Assembly: GCF_014283215.1 (NCBI RefSeq)
Contig: NZ_JACOMF010000021.1
Span: forward strand, 1-64,000
Length of the DNA: 64,000 bases
Direction: 5' to 3'
Origin: Siccirubricoccus deserti
GTDB lineage: Bacteria; Pseudomonadota; Alphaproteobacteria; Acetobacterales; Acetobacteraceae
Below, piece by piece: positions 1-15,900 of the stretch (position 1 is the first letter of the stretch; the number at the start of each line of letters is the position of its first letter). Made by a program: the position numbers and the translations under genes. Under the pieces are notes generated by a model. The model ran no database searches. It was not told the origin of the DNA and saw only the letters and a program-made list of their open reading frames with translations.

Positions 1-93
1 CGAGTAGTGGCTGCCATAGGCAGGCAGTGCCGTCCGCCCCACCGCAAGCGCCTCACCGGCCACCCGCAGCGCCGACTTCGAAAGCGTCCGCAT
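1..93 (-). CDS. N-terminal edge of a possible transposase (partial)
   Basis: Thirty-one codons are open from an ATG at 93 down to the window edge, reading MRTLSKSALRVAGEALAVGR and then TALPAYGSHYS. The pattern of a short helical leader followed by ALPAYG and a basic/aromatic stretch resembles the start of transposases that continue with a FTQ-x-QLFACLVLK-type segment, but that diagnostic part lies outside the window. The assignment is a guess from this short stretch; the reading frame itself is clear. Confidence 0.35.
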   Translation of the reverse strand, partial: MRTLSKSALRVAGEALAVGRTALPAYGSHYS

Positions 94-242
94 CGACCAC
101 CTCCGGACCGCTCATCCCAAGATAGCCGCCCAAAGTACCCAGCCAAGCCAGGGTTTCAACAGAGCATTCGATGGTCTGAAGCAGGTCGGCAGCTTCCCCT
201 TAATGAATGCAGTTGCGACGCATTCTCAATTACTCTAAAAGG

Positions 243-260
243 GCTCCGCCATAGCGGAGC
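243..260 (-). terminator. Stem-loop with T-run on the minus strand
   Basis: A perfect 7-bp stem (GCTCCGC / GCGGAGC) with a CATA loop lies directly before the start codon at 261. Read on the minus strand it is followed by CCCTTTTAGAG, which looks like an intrinsic terminator. The nearest minus-strand gene reading toward it is uvrC, ending 780 bases away, so its use is uncertain; it could equally be a leader hairpin for the plus-strand gene. Confidence 0.35.
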
Positions 261-788
261 ATGCACATGGGCCGAATCCTGCCATTCGCACCGCGCATCC
301 TGCGCGGTTATCCGACGGCGACCACCGCCCTGGACCCCGCCGAATCCGTCTTCCTGCTGGCGCTTCGCTGGTGGGTCGCGGACATAAGGCAATGGGCCGA
401 CCCGATGCCCCGCCTGCGCCAGACGATGGCGATGGCCGGGCCCACCGACGCGGCCGCCTCCCTGGACCAATTCATGTGCGTGATCGCCCGCACGGCGCAG
501 CGGCAGATCGAGGTGCACGCCCCGCGCTGCTCCTGCCTGTCGGCCGATGAACTGCGGCTGATGCATGCCGCCCGCCTGGCGCAGGGCGGCGAGACGGCGC
601 TGGCCGCCAGCCGGCTTGGTGTCGACCTGCTGCCGGCCGCCGCCGCCGATTTCGCGCTCGGGCCGCTGTCCGGCCTGGGGGTGCTGTTCCGCCGGGCCGG
701 GCTGCATTTCCCGCACCGCGCCGCGCCCGAGGCGCCGCCGGACCGCCCGGCCGATGACTGGACGCCACCGCCATCCTCGCTGCATTAG
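261..788 (+). CDS. Conserved-looking hypothetical protein
   Basis: This encodes a 175-aa soluble protein with alanine-rich helices and no signal peptide or membrane segment. The N-terminal half has a FLLALRWWVADIRQW stretch, and residues 70-90 contain a pair of cysteines (APRCSCLSADE). I do not recognise a catalytic motif. It starts at ATG 261; an in-frame ATG at 267 is an alternative. Codon use is typical of the neighbours, with strong third-position GC, which supports it as a real gene. It lies upstream of a small ORF at 802 with 13 bases between them. Confidence 0.65.
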   Translation: MHMGRILPFAPRILRGYPTATTALDPAESVFLLALRWWVADIRQWADPMPRLRQTMAMAGPTDAAASLDQFMCVIARTAQRQIEVHAPRCSCLSADELRLMHAARLAQGGETALAASRLGVDLLPAAAADFALGPLSGLGVLFRRAGLHFPHRAAPEAPPDRPADDWTPPPSSLH

Positions 789-801
789 GAAGGACGCCAG
801 C

Positions 802-1011
802 ATGGAATGCCATCGCTCGCTGGGCGTTGCCACCCTGGTCGCCCTCATGGCGACGCATCGGGCGCTCTCGGCGCCGCTCACCTCCAATACCCGCCGTCCC
901 GGCGGGATAGCGGCGTCGCCGAGCGTCACGTTGGGGCGGCAGGATGCGGCGCCGGGCGAACCGCCGCGACGGCCTGCCCCCGCGCGCCCCACGGCGAAAG
1001 CGCCCGTCTGA
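802..1011 (+). CDS. Small putative exported protein
   Basis: A 69-aa ORF begins at ATG 802 after an AGGAAGGAC ribosome-binding site, 13 bases behind the previous gene. The first 24 residues form a short basic-then-hydrophobic segment ending in an AxSA-like site (ALMATHRALSAP), consistent with a signal peptide. The rest is proline-, arginine- and alanine-rich and of low complexity. The ORF extends upstream in the same frame to 565, but the ribosome-binding site favours 802. No family is recognised and it could be spurious. Confidence 0.4.
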   Translation: MECHRSLGVATLVALMATHRALSAPLTSNTRRPGGIAASPSVTLGRQDAAPGEPPRRPAPARPTAKAPV

Positions 1012-1038
1012 CGCGGGAATGGCGTTTGGCGCCGCCGG

Positions 1039-2928
1039 CTACCCGGCGCCCGGGTGGAAATGCCCGTGGATCTTTCGCGCCACCGTCGGCCCCACCCCTG
1101 GCGCATTGGCCAGATCTTCCAGCGCCGCGTTGCGCACCCCGCGCACGCTGCCGAAGTGGTTCAGCAGCTTCCGCTTCAGCGCCGTGCCCACCCCGGGGAT
1201 GTCGTCCAGCTCGCTGCGGATCAGGGATTTCGACCGACCGGCGCGATGGGTGGTGATGGCGAAGCGGTGCGCCTCGTCGCGCAGCCGCTGCAGGTAGTAG
1301 AGCACCGGGTCGCGCGGCGGCAGCTGGAAGGGCGCGGCGCCGGCGCGGTGAAACCATTCGCGGCCGGCGTCGCGGTCCGGGCCCTTGGCGATCGCCACCA
1401 GCGGCACGTCATGCACGCCCATCTCGGCGAAGACCTCGCGCGCCGCGTTGAGCTGGCCGAGGCCGCCGTCGATCAGCACCAGGTCGGGCCAGGTACCGCC
1501 CTCGCGTTCCGGGTCCTCCTTCAGGGCGCGGCCGAAGCGGCGTTCGAACACCTCGCGCATCATGGCGAAGTCGTCTCCGGGCCTGATCTCGCCCTTGATG
1601 GAGAATTTCCGGTAGGCCTGCTTGAGGAAGCCACCCGGCCCGGCCGCGATCATCACGCCATAGGCATTGGTGCCCTGGATGTGGCTGTTGTCGTAGACCT
1701 CGATCCGCTCCGGCGTCGCCGACAAGTCAAAGACGCGGGCGACGCCCTGCAGCAGCGCCTCCTGCGCGGTGCCCTCCGCCAGTTTCCGCTCCAGCGCCTC
1801 GCGCGCGTTGGTCTCGGCATGCTCGACCGCGGCCCGCTTCTCGCCGCGCTGCGGCCGGTGCAGCTCCACCTTGCGACCGGCCTTGATGCTCAGCGCCTCG
1901 GCGATCAGCGCCTGCTCCGGCGGGGCGTGGCTCAGCAGCACCAGCGGCGGCGGCGGCAGGTCGTCGTAGAGCTGGCCGAGGAAGGCGCCCATCACCTCCT
2001 CCGCCGGCTGCTCGCCCTTGGCCAAGAAGAAGGGACGGTTGCCGTAATTGCGGCCGCCGCGGAAGAAGAACACCTGCACGCAGGTCTGTCCCGCCAGCTG
2101 GTGCAACGCCACCACATCGGCGTCGCCGACGCCGTCCAGGTTGATGCGGTCGCGACCCTGTACATGGGTCAGGCCGCGGATCCGGTCGCGGATCGCCGCG
2201 GCGCGCTCGAATTCCAGCGCCTCCGCCGCCTGCTCCATCTCCTTGGCCAGTTCACGCTGAATCGTGGGTGTCTCGCCGGAGAGGAATTGCTTCGCCTGCT
2301 CCACCAGCCCGGCGTAGTCCTCGGCGCTGATGCGGTCGACGCAGGGGGCGGAGCAGCGGCGGATCTGGTACAGCAGGCAGGGCCGGTCGCGGCTGTCGAA
2401 CACCGTGTCGCGGCAGCTCCGCAACAGGAACACCCGCTGCAATGCGGTCAGCGTCTGGTTCACCGCCCAGGCGCTGGCGAAGGGGCCCCAGTAGCTGGCG
2501 CCCTTGCGCCGCTCGCCGCGGTGCTTGGCGATCTGCGGATAGGGGTGGTCCTCGGTCAGCACCAGCCAGGGGTAGGATTTGTCGTCACGCAGGACGATGT
2601 TGAAGCGCGGCCGAAGCTTCTTGATGAGGTTGGCTTCCAGCAGCAGCGCCTCGGCCTCGCTGGCGGTGGTGATGACCTCCAGGCTGCGGGTCTCATGCAC
2701 CATGCGGCGCAGCCGCTCAGGCAGCCGGCCGATCTGGGTATAGGCAGCGACCCGCTTCTTCAGCGCCCGCGCCTTGCCCACGTAAAGGGCATCGCCGCGG
2801 GCATCGAGCATCCGATAGACGCCGGGCGAGAAGGGCAGGGTGGCCAGCGCCGCCTCGATGACCCGCACGCCCTCCATCACCGGGCTGTCCGGCGGGGATT
2901 CAGGCACGGCATCGTCGGCTAGGCTCAT
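1039..2928 (-). CDS. uvrC: Excinuclease ABC subunit C
   Basis: UvrC makes the dual incisions of nucleotide excision repair after UvrA and UvrB have marked the lesion. The 629-aa product has the normal family length. Visible domains in order are the GIY-YIG nuclease (GVY at 36-38, YVG at 49-51) for the 3-prime cut, a cysteine-containing linker, a UVR helix pair around 210-245 ([15 protein letters not shown]) that contacts UvrB, the RNase H-like second nuclease (YDNSHIQG, and LIDGGLGQL) for the 5-prime cut, and C-terminal helix-hairpin-helix repeats (IPGVG, APGVG). It stands alone, convergent with the small ORF ending at 1011. Identification is secure. Confidence 0.97.
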   Translation of the reverse strand: MSLADDAVPESPPDSPVMEGVRVIEAALATLPFSPGVYRMLDARGDALYVGKARALKKRVAAYTQIGRLPERLRRMVHETRSLEVITTASEAEALLLEANLIKKLRPRFNIVLRDDKSYPWLVLTEDHPYPQIAKHRGERRKGASYWGPFASAWAVNQTLTALQRVFLLRSCRDTVFDSRDRPCLLYQIRRCSAPCVDRISAEDYAGLVEQAKQFLSGETPTIQRELAKEMEQAAEALEFERAAAIRDRIRGLTHVQGRDRINLDGVGDADVVALHQLAGQTCVQVFFFRGGRNYGNRPFFLAKGEQPAEEVMGAFLGQLYDDLPPPPLVLLSHAPPEQALIAEALSIKAGRKVELHRPQRGEKRAAVEHAETNAREALERKLAEGTAQEALLQGVARVFDLSATPERIEVYDNSHIQGTNAYGVMIAAGPGGFLKQAYRKFSIKGEIRPGDDFAMMREVFERRFGRALKEDPEREGGTWPDLVLIDGGLGQLNAAREVFAEMGVHDVPLVAIAKGPDRDAGREWFHRAGAAPFQLPPRDPVLYYLQRLRDEAHRFAITTHRAGRSKSLIRSELDDIPGVGTALKRKLLNHFGSVRGVRNAALEDLANAPGVGPTVARKIHGHFHPGAG

Positions 2929-3213
2929 GGCCTGGGATTAGGGGGGGCGGTTCGTCCGCCGCAAGCGTGGGTTCTCCACGAAAGCTGTGGACAACTCTGT
3001 GGATGCAGTTCCGCGAAGCTGTCGAATCCCGCTGCCGACGGCCACTTGCCAAGGAATGCACAAAAATGACGCAATTTCTTAAGTCGCTGATATGGAAAGA
3101 TTTATTTTCGGAATGGCGCTTCCGGCGAAGTCAACAGCAACTTCATCCGCGGCCCGTATCTTGGTTATCACGAAAATGTGATTGCAGTGGACAAATGATG
3201 TGACAGAACTGTT

Positions 3214-3606
3214 TCAGCCACGCTGCCGTTCGATCGTGACTCCGACTGCGTCAACATCAGGGTAGGCATCCGGCTTTTCCACCGTTACGCGGGCGCGCAA
3301 CACCCGGGGATCACCGAGCCCCGCCACGGCGATTCGTTCCGCCAGAGTTTCCACCAGCAGGGTATGCCCCTCGGCGACGGCCGCCCGTGCCGCCCGCACG
3401 ACCTCACCATAGTTGACCACGCGGCGCAGGTCGTCGGCGCCCACCCTGTCCGGCGCCGCATCATCCTCCACCGCCAACTCCACATGAATGACGACGCGCT
3501 GCGGCGCCGCCTTCTCATGCGGGTGCACGCCGAGCCGTGCCTGCAGCGCCAGGCCTCGAACGAAGACCAGCCGCACCCGCCGCGCGGCATCCGGGGCGAA
3601 GCTCAT
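3214..3606 (-). CDS. folB: Dihydroneopterin aldolase
   Basis: This is a 130-aa FolB-type protein of folate synthesis, which converts dihydroneopterin to hydroxymethyl-dihydropterin and glycolaldehyde. It shows the VNYGEV segment, the LVETLAERIA helix with the pterin-binding glutamate, and the catalytic lysine context VEKPDA. The ATG at 3606 overlaps the stop of the upstream SDR gene in an ATGA arrangement, so the two are probably translated together. The open frame runs further upstream to 3936, but that part is the shadow of the SDR gene. Confidence 0.9.
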   Translation of the reverse strand: MSFAPDAARRVRLVFVRGLALQARLGVHPHEKAAPQRVVIHVELAVEDDAAPDRVGADDLRRVVNYGEVVRAARAAVAEGHTLLVETLAERIAVAGLGDPRVLRARVTVEKPDAYPDVDAVGVTIERQRG

Positions 3607-4385
3607 TCCGCCATGGCTCCCGCGCCGCCGGCCGGCGCCCATTGCAGGTGCTGCCCGCCATCGAGTGCCAGCATCTGCCCGGTCATCGACGGCAGGCCGA
3701 GGATCGCCAGCGCCGCACCCGCCACCTCCTCCGCGCTGGTGCCATGCCGCAGCGGCACGCTGGCGCATTGCGCCGCGAATTGCGCCGGGGTCTGGCGCGG
3801 GCTGGGCATGGCCGGGCCGGGGCCGATGGCGTTGACCCGGATGCGCGGCGCCAGCGCCAGCGCCAGCGTCTGCGTCAGCGCCCAGAGGCCTGCCTTGGAG
3901 ACGGTATAGGATATGAAATGCGGGGTGAGCGACCATACCCGCTGGTCCAGCAGATTCAGCACCAGCCCTTCGGCATCCTGTGGCAGTGCCCGGGCGAAGG
4001 CCTGGGACAGCACGAAGGGCGCGCGCAGGTTGGGCTCGATATGCGCATCCCAGCTGGCGCGGGTGGCATCATTCCATTCATCGCGCTCGAAGGTGCTGGC
4101 GTTGTTCACCAGCACGCCGAGCGGGCCGAGCGCCGCGCCAGCGGCCGGCAGCAACGCCGCCACCTCGGCTTCCCGCCCGAGCTCGGCGCGCAGGGTCACG
4201 GCGCGGCGGCCGAGCGCGCGGATCTCCTTGGCGGTTGCCTCCGCGGCCTCGGCGCTGCTGCCGTAGTGGATGGCGATGTCGAAGCCCGCCCCGGCCAGGC
4301 TGAGTGCAATGGCGCGGCCAAGGCGCCTGGCGCCGCCGGTGACCAGCGCGGCGCGCGGGATGGCAGGGGAGATGGGCAGGGACAT
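3603..4385 (-). CDS. SDR oxidoreductase, pteridine reductase-like
   Basis: This is a 260-aa classical short-chain dehydrogenase with the NAD(P) motif TGGARRLGRA near residue 17, NNAS around residue 95 and the catalytic YTVSK. The RRLG form of the glycine motif and the IHYGSS segment after the second strand resemble pteridine reductases and FolM, which reduce dihydromonapterin or dihydrofolate with NADPH. Overlap with folB (4 bases, ATGA) supports a pterin role. The family call is firm; the substrate is inferred from motif and neighbour. Confidence 0.85.
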   Translation of the reverse strand: MSLPISPAIPRAALVTGGARRLGRAIALSLAGAGFDIAIHYGSSAEAAEATAKEIRALGRRAVTLRAELGREAEVAALLPAAGAALGPLGVLVNNASTFERDEWNDATRASWDAHIEPNLRAPFVLSQAFARALPQDAEGLVLNLLDQRVWSLTPHFISYTVSKAGLWALTQTLALALAPRIRVNAIGPGPAMPSPRQTPAQFAAQCASVPLRHGTSAEEVAGAALAILGLPSMTGQMLALDGGQHLQWAPAGGAGAMAE

Positions 4386-4859
4386 GCGGCGGCGTCTTAG
4401 AGCAGTGGGGCCCGACAGGAAACCGTCAGGCGCCGCCGGATGCGTGCGCCGATATGATTCGGTGCAGGACGGTCGCCGCCAGTGGCGTGCGCGCGCCCAC
4501 TCAGCGGGTCAGGACGCCCACCGCCGCGTCGCCGCCTTCCGAGCGAGTGCGGCAATCCGCCATGGCGGCGACCTATGCCGCCAACGCCGGCTTCCATCTC
4601 CGCACCGCTCGTGAGATGGCTGCGGTTGCGTCCTGCCGCGCTGCCGCAGCGCGGTTCGGGGGCAGCGCCTTGAGCGCGATCTGCTGGTGCGCCCAGGCAG
4701 GGCAGGGGGGGCAGTTGCGCTCAGCCCACTTGGGCGACGCCGCTTGGCGACTACTCATACCTGCAATCGGTCCGGGCTTCATGAGGCCGGTACAAGCCAA
4801 CCTGTTGCCCATAGAACCGGGTGCGGTACGGGACGCCAGGCACAGGTTTCGGCAGTCTG
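4386..4859. other. Intergenic stretch without a supported gene
   Basis: Several short ORFs cross this 474-base region on both strands (for example 79 codons at 4573-4812 minus), but none has a recognisable motif, a good ribosome-binding site or a consistent coding signal. It lies upstream of the SDR-folB pair and downstream of the FkbM methyltransferase, so it may hold the SDR promoter and the end of the secreted-phosphatase cluster transcript. No clear terminator was found. Confidence 0.5.
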
Positions 4860-5657
4860 CTAGGCCCGCTCCACAAACAGCGAATTCCCCACCGTGCGGA
4901 TCGCCTCAACATAGCCGCGCTCCTGTAATAGCGCCGCCATGTCGGACCCGGCGTCCTGGTCTCCTCCGCTCACGACTTCCGCACAGATGACCCGTGGCCC
5001 CGCACCGCGCCGCAGGCCGGAGGCCGCGAGCACCGCGACATCCTGGCCTTCGATGTCGATGCTGAGCAAGTCCGGCCAGGCGCCGCCGCAATGTCGCGCC
5101 ACCACCTGGTCCAGTGTGATCACCGGAATGCGCCGCACCTCGCGGATCGAGAATTCCGGATGCGCCGCGACGAAGGCCTCGGCCGCCGCGCGGTCGAAGC
5201 TGTTCCGGCCCGACCAGGCGTCGATCATGTAGAAGGGCAGCTCGCCTTCCGCCGGGCCGACGCCGATATTCACCGTCACATCCTCCGGCCGCAGCTCGGC
5301 GAAGGCAGGGATGAGGTTCGGGTTCGCCTCCACGCAAACGCCGCGGCCGCCCTGCGCGTAGAGCAGCGCGGTGTTGCTGCAATGGACCGGGTGATGCGCT
5401 CCGATATCGAGGTAGCTCGGCCGGTCCACCCCGAGCTGTCGGAACAGGTTCAGCAGGATCAGATCCTCGCCGAACTGGGCGTAGCTCAGCGGCCCGAAGG
5501 GCTGGTCCGGATGGCCGCGATAACCCCACGGGCCCAGGCCGAGCTGGCTTTCGGCCGGGCCATCCAGCTTCGCCAGGATGCGCCGCAGCGGCCCGCCAAG
5601 CCGCTGTTCGATCATCGCCTCCAGCATCTCCGCCAGCGCGGCCTCGGGGCGGCTCAC
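4860..5657 (-). CDS. FkbM-family methyltransferase
   Basis: This is a 265-aa S-adenosylmethionine-dependent methyltransferase of the FkbM type, which usually O-methylates sugars or other hydroxyl groups. Visible motifs are motif I YLDIGAHHP, the acidic strand end CVEANPNL, and the family hallmark LLSIDIEGQD. I place the start at GTG 5657, which overlaps the stop of the upstream glycosyltransferase as GTGA; the frame continues upstream to 5735 only as a glycine-rich shadow. As the third gene behind the giant secreted protein and a GT9-like enzyme, it may decorate a glycan on that protein, which is inference from order and overlap. Confidence 0.85.
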   Translation of the reverse strand: MSRPEAALAEMLEAMIEQRLGGPLRRILAKLDGPAESQLGLGPWGYRGHPDQPFGPLSYAQFGEDLILLNLFRQLGVDRPSYLDIGAHHPVHCSNTALLYAQGGRGVCVEANPNLIPAFAELRPEDVTVNIGVGPAEGELPFYMIDAWSGRNSFDRAAAEAFVAAHPEFSIREVRRIPVITLDQVVARHCGGAWPDLLSIDIEGQDVAVLAASGLRRGAGPRVICAEVVSGGDQDAGSDMAALLQERGYVEAIRTVGNSLFVERA

Positions 5658-6939
5658 GCCACCACCTCCGCCGCCGGCGTCAGCGCCGCCAGGACCTGCC
5701 CGGCCACTGTCTCGGGTGTCTGGTGCTGCACGCACAGCGCGGTGCCGTAGCCCTTGGCGCAGCTATCCATCCAGGTCCGCGTCATCCACCAGCAGCCGCC
5801 GCAGATCGGCGGCGCGATATTGAGGTTCTGCGGATAACCGAAATAATCCACCGGCGTCGGGCCGAACACCACGGCCGACCGCGTGCCGAGCGAAGCTGCC
5901 AGATGCACCAGCCCACCTTCATTGTCGAGGTGAAACAGGCTGTTGCCGAGGATCGCCGCCACCTCCGGCATGCTGGTGCGGCCGATCAGCACCTGATCGC
6001 AGGAGGGGATGGGCGTGCTGGTGGCGGTGCCGAGCTGGATGACGGCGAGGTCGGGCCGCGCTGCCTTCAGCTCCGCCACCACGGCGTCGAAATGCGGGTA
6101 GCATTTCGTGGCCCGGCGGCCGGCGATGATGAACTCCGTGTCGAAGCCATTGTGCACGGTGACGTAGCCGCCCGGGCGCAGGCCGAAGCGGGACAGTGCC
6201 ATCGCATCCTGCGGCACCGCCATCCGGTCCCCGCGATATTCCAGCCCGGCAAGGTGGTGCAGGAAGTCCCGCCGGCTGCGGCCGCCGAATACCGCCTTCT
6301 GCGCCAGGAAATTGTCATGCCAGGGGTGCTGCGCGACGAAGGGGTCGATTAATGGGCGGCTGCGGATCAGCGCGGCCGCCACCTCCGCCAGGGCCGGGCT
6401 GTCCCGCGCCGTCTGCCAGCGCAGGTCTTCCTGATAGAGAACGACCATCTGGTTGGCGCGCAACGCCACGTCGTATTCGTGCCGCAGGCCGTCGAACAGG
6501 ATGTCGTAATGCGCCTGCCTGAGGCCCGGCAGGCCGCCCAGTGCCCAGGCGGCGAGCGCCGGGCGCGGGCAGAAGATGTCGAAATCCGCGCCGCCGAGAT
6601 GGGCTTCCAGGTCGCGCAGGAAGCGCCCGATGACGAGGATGTCACCAATTCCACCGGTGATGGCGACGGCGATGCGCGGCAGGCCGCCCGGGATCGCCTG
6701 TCGCTCCGCGCGCAGCGCCTGCCGCAGCTTCTGCTCCCGCGTGCGGGCGCCGACCTGGCGCAGCAGCAGCGCCCCCTTGCGGAGCGCGGTGCTGAATCCG
6801 TAGGCCGCCGCCGCCGCCAGCCCGTGCTGCCGCCAGGTGGCCTGCAGCAGCGCCGCCGCGTGGCGGAACCGCGGCAGGATGGCCCCGGCTGGCGGGGGCG
6901 TGAGGCCCCCGCCGCCCAGGGCACCCCTGGATGCCGACA

Positions 6940-6940
<1 letters not shown>
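5654..6940 (-). CDS. GT9/heptosyltransferase-like glycosyltransferase
   Basis: This is a 428-aa protein with a two-domain GT-B pattern. The N-terminal half has ITGGIGDILVIGRFL, typical of ADP-heptose-using GT9 enzymes. The C-terminal half has NSLFHLDNEGGLVHLAASLG followed by VVFGPTP, the usual GT9 donor-site signature. Near the C-terminus four cysteines are spaced C-x2-C-x10-C-x8-C (starting CGGCWWM), reminiscent of the metal finger of autotransporter heptosyltransferases of the TibC type. ATG 6940 is chosen because it overlaps the stop of the giant gene by one base (TGATG). The context suggests it glycosylates the giant secreted protein; this is inferred. Confidence 0.8.
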
Positions 6941-12387
<5,447 letters not shown>

Positions 12388-12904
12388 CTAGGTAGCTCCC
12401 GCAGGCTTGCCGTGAGGCGTTCCGCCCGCCTTGGAAGGTGACGGACGGCTTCGCTCTACCGGCACGCGGGACGGCCATCCCTCGCTGCGGGGCGACGGAA
12501 TTATAATGATTTGGTTAAGATGCGAATTGATGTGCTTCAGTCGATTGGGTTGGTTCGGCGGCGCTCGACCGCCCAGCGCCTTGTAACGCCGTCTGCCTTG
12601 CCGCGACGTTGGTGCAGCGAACCGCCGGCGGCAGGGAACGGATGGGCCGCCCGCAGCTGGTTCGTTGCGCTCTCCTGCGTGCCGCGCTTCGGTAGCCGAT
12701 GGCGGGTGGCTGAGTTAGGCGAGTGTTGACGTTCGGGACCTTCAACCCCTCGCGGCTCGGCCTCTTCGCTATCGCCAGTTCCTCCTTCCAGGCCGATCCT
12801 CTCAGGAGGCTCGACTCGAGGAAGCCGGTTAGGCCAGCCAACCCAGGGGTAGCAGAAACGGGTCGGACCGGGACGAGATGGCCGAACGGCATGGAGGACG
12901 GCGC
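12388..12904. other. Intergenic region upstream of the giant gene
   Basis: This 517-base region separates two minus-strand genes and holds no convincing ORF. An AT-rich core at about 12498-12520 contains a TATAAT hexamer that reads on the minus strand at 12505-12500 (and a second on the plus strand), about 115 bases before the giant gene's start, so it is a candidate promoter. No convincing -35 box at the right distance was found, which keeps this tentative. Confidence 0.4.
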
Positions 12905-15900
12905 TTACGCGGCGTCGGTGGTATCTTCCATGGCGGCGGCACCGAGGCGGTCGGCTGGCAGGCGAAGCGTGCAGTGCAGGCCGACCGGATCCCAGGTGAA
13001 TTCGATGCTGCCGCTTAGCTGGCGCACCGTTCGCGCGATCAGGCGCGAGCCGAAACCGCCGCCGTTGCGGTCGCTGGAGGGCGGCGGGGCCGCTATCGGC
13101 GGGCCACCGATCTCGCGCCAGTCCAGCCGCAGTTCGCCATCGACGGGATCGCGCGCCCAGGCCACATCCACCTGCCCGCCGGGCGCCGAGAATGCACCGT
13201 GCTTGGTGGCATTGGTCGCCAGCTCATGCAGCACCATCGAGACCGACAGCGCTGCATTCACCGTCAGGCGGACCGGAGGACCAGCGAGCCGCACGCGGCC
13301 CGGCGTGTCCATGGCGTAGGGAGCAAGTTCCTCTTCGATGAGCGCGCGCAGCTCCGCCCCCACCCAGCGCTTCCGCGACAGCAACCCATGCGCCCTGGCC
13401 ACGGCGGCAACGCGGTCGGCGACAGTGGCAGCGAAGCGCCTTGTCTCCTCCTCCCTTACCGGGGTCAGCCGCAGCAACGCCTGCACCACGGCGAGCGCGT
13501 TCTTCGCCCGGTGGTCCACCTCGCGCGCTAACAGCAGCCGTTGCTCCTCGGTGTGCTTGCGCTCGGTCACGTCGGCGGCCGCGCTCATCCGCAGCCGACG
13601 GCCGTCCGGCAGCCGGCCGAGGGGCACGGCCTGGACATCCCAGATACGCGCCTCGCCCAATTTGGTGCGGATGGTCTTCTCCCCGGTCCGCGCCACCTCC
13701 CCGACAGCGAACTCCTCCTCCAAAAGGGCCTCAATCTCCTGGTGGCGATCGGGATAGGCGAGGTGCAGCCACGCTGACAGGGTCGGGATCTCCTCCGGCC
13801 CGAAGCCGCTCAGCTCCGTCCAGCTCCGGCTGAGCGCCAGCACCTCGCCGTCCTCGGCGTGCAGCATGATCGGGAAGGGCGAGCCTTCGACCGCAGCGCG
13901 GAGCCGCGCCTCGCTCCCGACCAGCGCCGCCTCGGCCCGGCGCTGCGCGGTCACGTCGGTGAGGGACTCCAGCACGGCCACCGGCCGGCCGCCCGGGTCG
14001 CGCCGCAGCGCCTTGCGGGCGGTGACGACGATCTCCCTTCCGTCCCGGGTCCATTGCCGGAGGTCGCCGGTCCATTCGCCGTCGTGCTCCAGCGCCGCCG
14101 CGATCTCCGTCCGCGGGACCGGGAAGACGGTGCGGAGCAGCTCATGCGCGTCCCGCCCCACCGCCTCCGCCGCCCCCCAACCGTAAAGCTGCTCGGAGCC
14201 CGCCGACCAGAAGCGGATCCTGCCATCGAGGTCGCGCGTCATGAAGGCGCCGAGGTCGAGCGTGGCCAACAGGTCGCGCAGGCGCGCCTCGCTCTCCCGC
14301 AGCGCCGCCTCGGCGGCGCGTTGCTCGGTCACGTCGAGTTCCACGCCTCGCACGCGGAGTGGCCGGCCCGTGCTGTCACGCTCCACCTCGCCCCGCGCCG
14401 CGATCCAGCGCAGCTCGCCGGCGTCGCCGCGCAGGATGCGGAACTCGGCCCGGAGATCCGGCGTCCGGCCGTCCGCCGCCGCCTCGAGCGCCGCCTCGAG
14501 CGCCATGCGGTCTTCGGGATGGACCCGCTCGACGAAGGTGCGGTAGGAGGCGGGCGTGCTGGGGCACAGGCCGAGCAGCCGGGGGATCTGGTCCGACCAG
14601 TGGACGCGCTCCGTCCCGATCTCCCAGTCCCAGGTGCCGATCCCACCCGCCTCCTGAGACAGGCGCAGTCGCTTCTCGGCCTCACGCAGCGCGTGTTCGT
14701 CCATCTTCCGGCTTGTGATGTCGAGGAAGGTGACGACCAACCCGTCCGCCCCGTCGCCCGGGCCGCGATAGGGCAGCACGCGGCGCAGGAACCAGTGTCC
14801 GTCCTCGCTCTCTGCCTCGTGCTCGATGGGCGTGCCGCTGCCGGTCGCCGCGCGCACCTCGGCCGGGTCGGGCAGGGGGGCAGGTCGCGCAGCCGGTGTC
14901 TCAGATGCGCCAGCGGCCGGCCGATATCCTGCACGGTGACCGGATAGATCTCGGCCGCCGCCGGGGTGAAGCCGCGTACCCGCCCCTCACGGTCCAGGAA
15001 GATGGTGGCGATGCGTGTTGCATGCAGCAGGTTCTCCAGATCCGCATTGGCCGCGGCCAGCGCCGCGTTCGCGGCCTGTACCTCCTCCTTGCTGGTCTCC
15101 AGCTCCTCGTTCGAGGACTGAAGTTCCTCGTTCATCGAGAGGAGTTCCTCGTTCGACGCCTTCAGCTCCTCATTCGCGGCTTCCAGGTCCTGCACGGCGC
15201 GTTCCAGATCCTCGCGTGTGCGGACCAGCTCCTGTTCCAACTGGCCGATCACCGCCTCGGCGTCCGGCATGCGAGCACCACCCTGACCCGCCCTACCCCG
15301 CCCGGCGACGAGCGGCGCCGAGGATTCCTGGAAGACCAGCATATAGAGGCCTTCGCCGTAGCCGAGTTCGGGCATCGGCTGCGCGGTCAGGCGCACCGGC
15401 ACCAGCCCCTCCGGCCCCTGCAACATGAGGCCGTCGCGCACCGCGGTGCGCCGCGTGCGCACCGCATCGGACAGGGCCGCGCGCAGCCCGATCCCGAGGC
15501 CCCGGCGCGCCATGCGCGTGATGCTGTTGGTGAAGCTGCCGGTCGGCGGCTGGAGGAAGCGGTCCACCCGCTCCGAAAGGAAGACCAGGTGCCCCTCGGC
15601 GGTGACGATGGCATAGGCGGGGGCGAATTCGTCGAGCAGGATGCGCTGCGCGACGGCGCCCAGCTCAGCCTCCGCCAACGGCAGCACGCCGCCCGCGGCC
15701 TCCCGCCACGGGGCATGGGAGCCCACCCCCCCTTCTCGCGGGCCGGAGGCGGTGGCGGGCGTGCCGGGCAGGCGCGGCTCCGGCCGCCCGGGCAGGGCCA
15801 AACCGCGCGTCGGCTTGCGCTGCGCCAGGCGCTGGCGGGCGTCCACGGGGCGGAACAGCTCGGCATGCCCCGCCAGGGTCTCGGACGCGCCGAGGAAGAG

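Noticed and set aside
1054-2922. A 622-codon plus-strand open frame opposite uvrC
   Set aside because: Shadow frame; uvrC on the minus strand shows all family motifs.
2967-3203. A 78-codon ORF upstream of uvrC
   Set aside because: No homology pattern, no ribosome-binding site and an amino-acid mix unlike the neighbours; treated as intergenic.
4573-4812. A 79-codon minus-strand ORF between the FkbM and SDR genes
   Set aside because: No motif and no supported start; competing frames of equal length exist on the other strand.
14860-14900. Programmed frameshifting in the CheB-CheR kinase
   Set aside because: No stimulatory hairpin was recognised and the family is normally a single frame, so a lesion or sequencing error is more likely.
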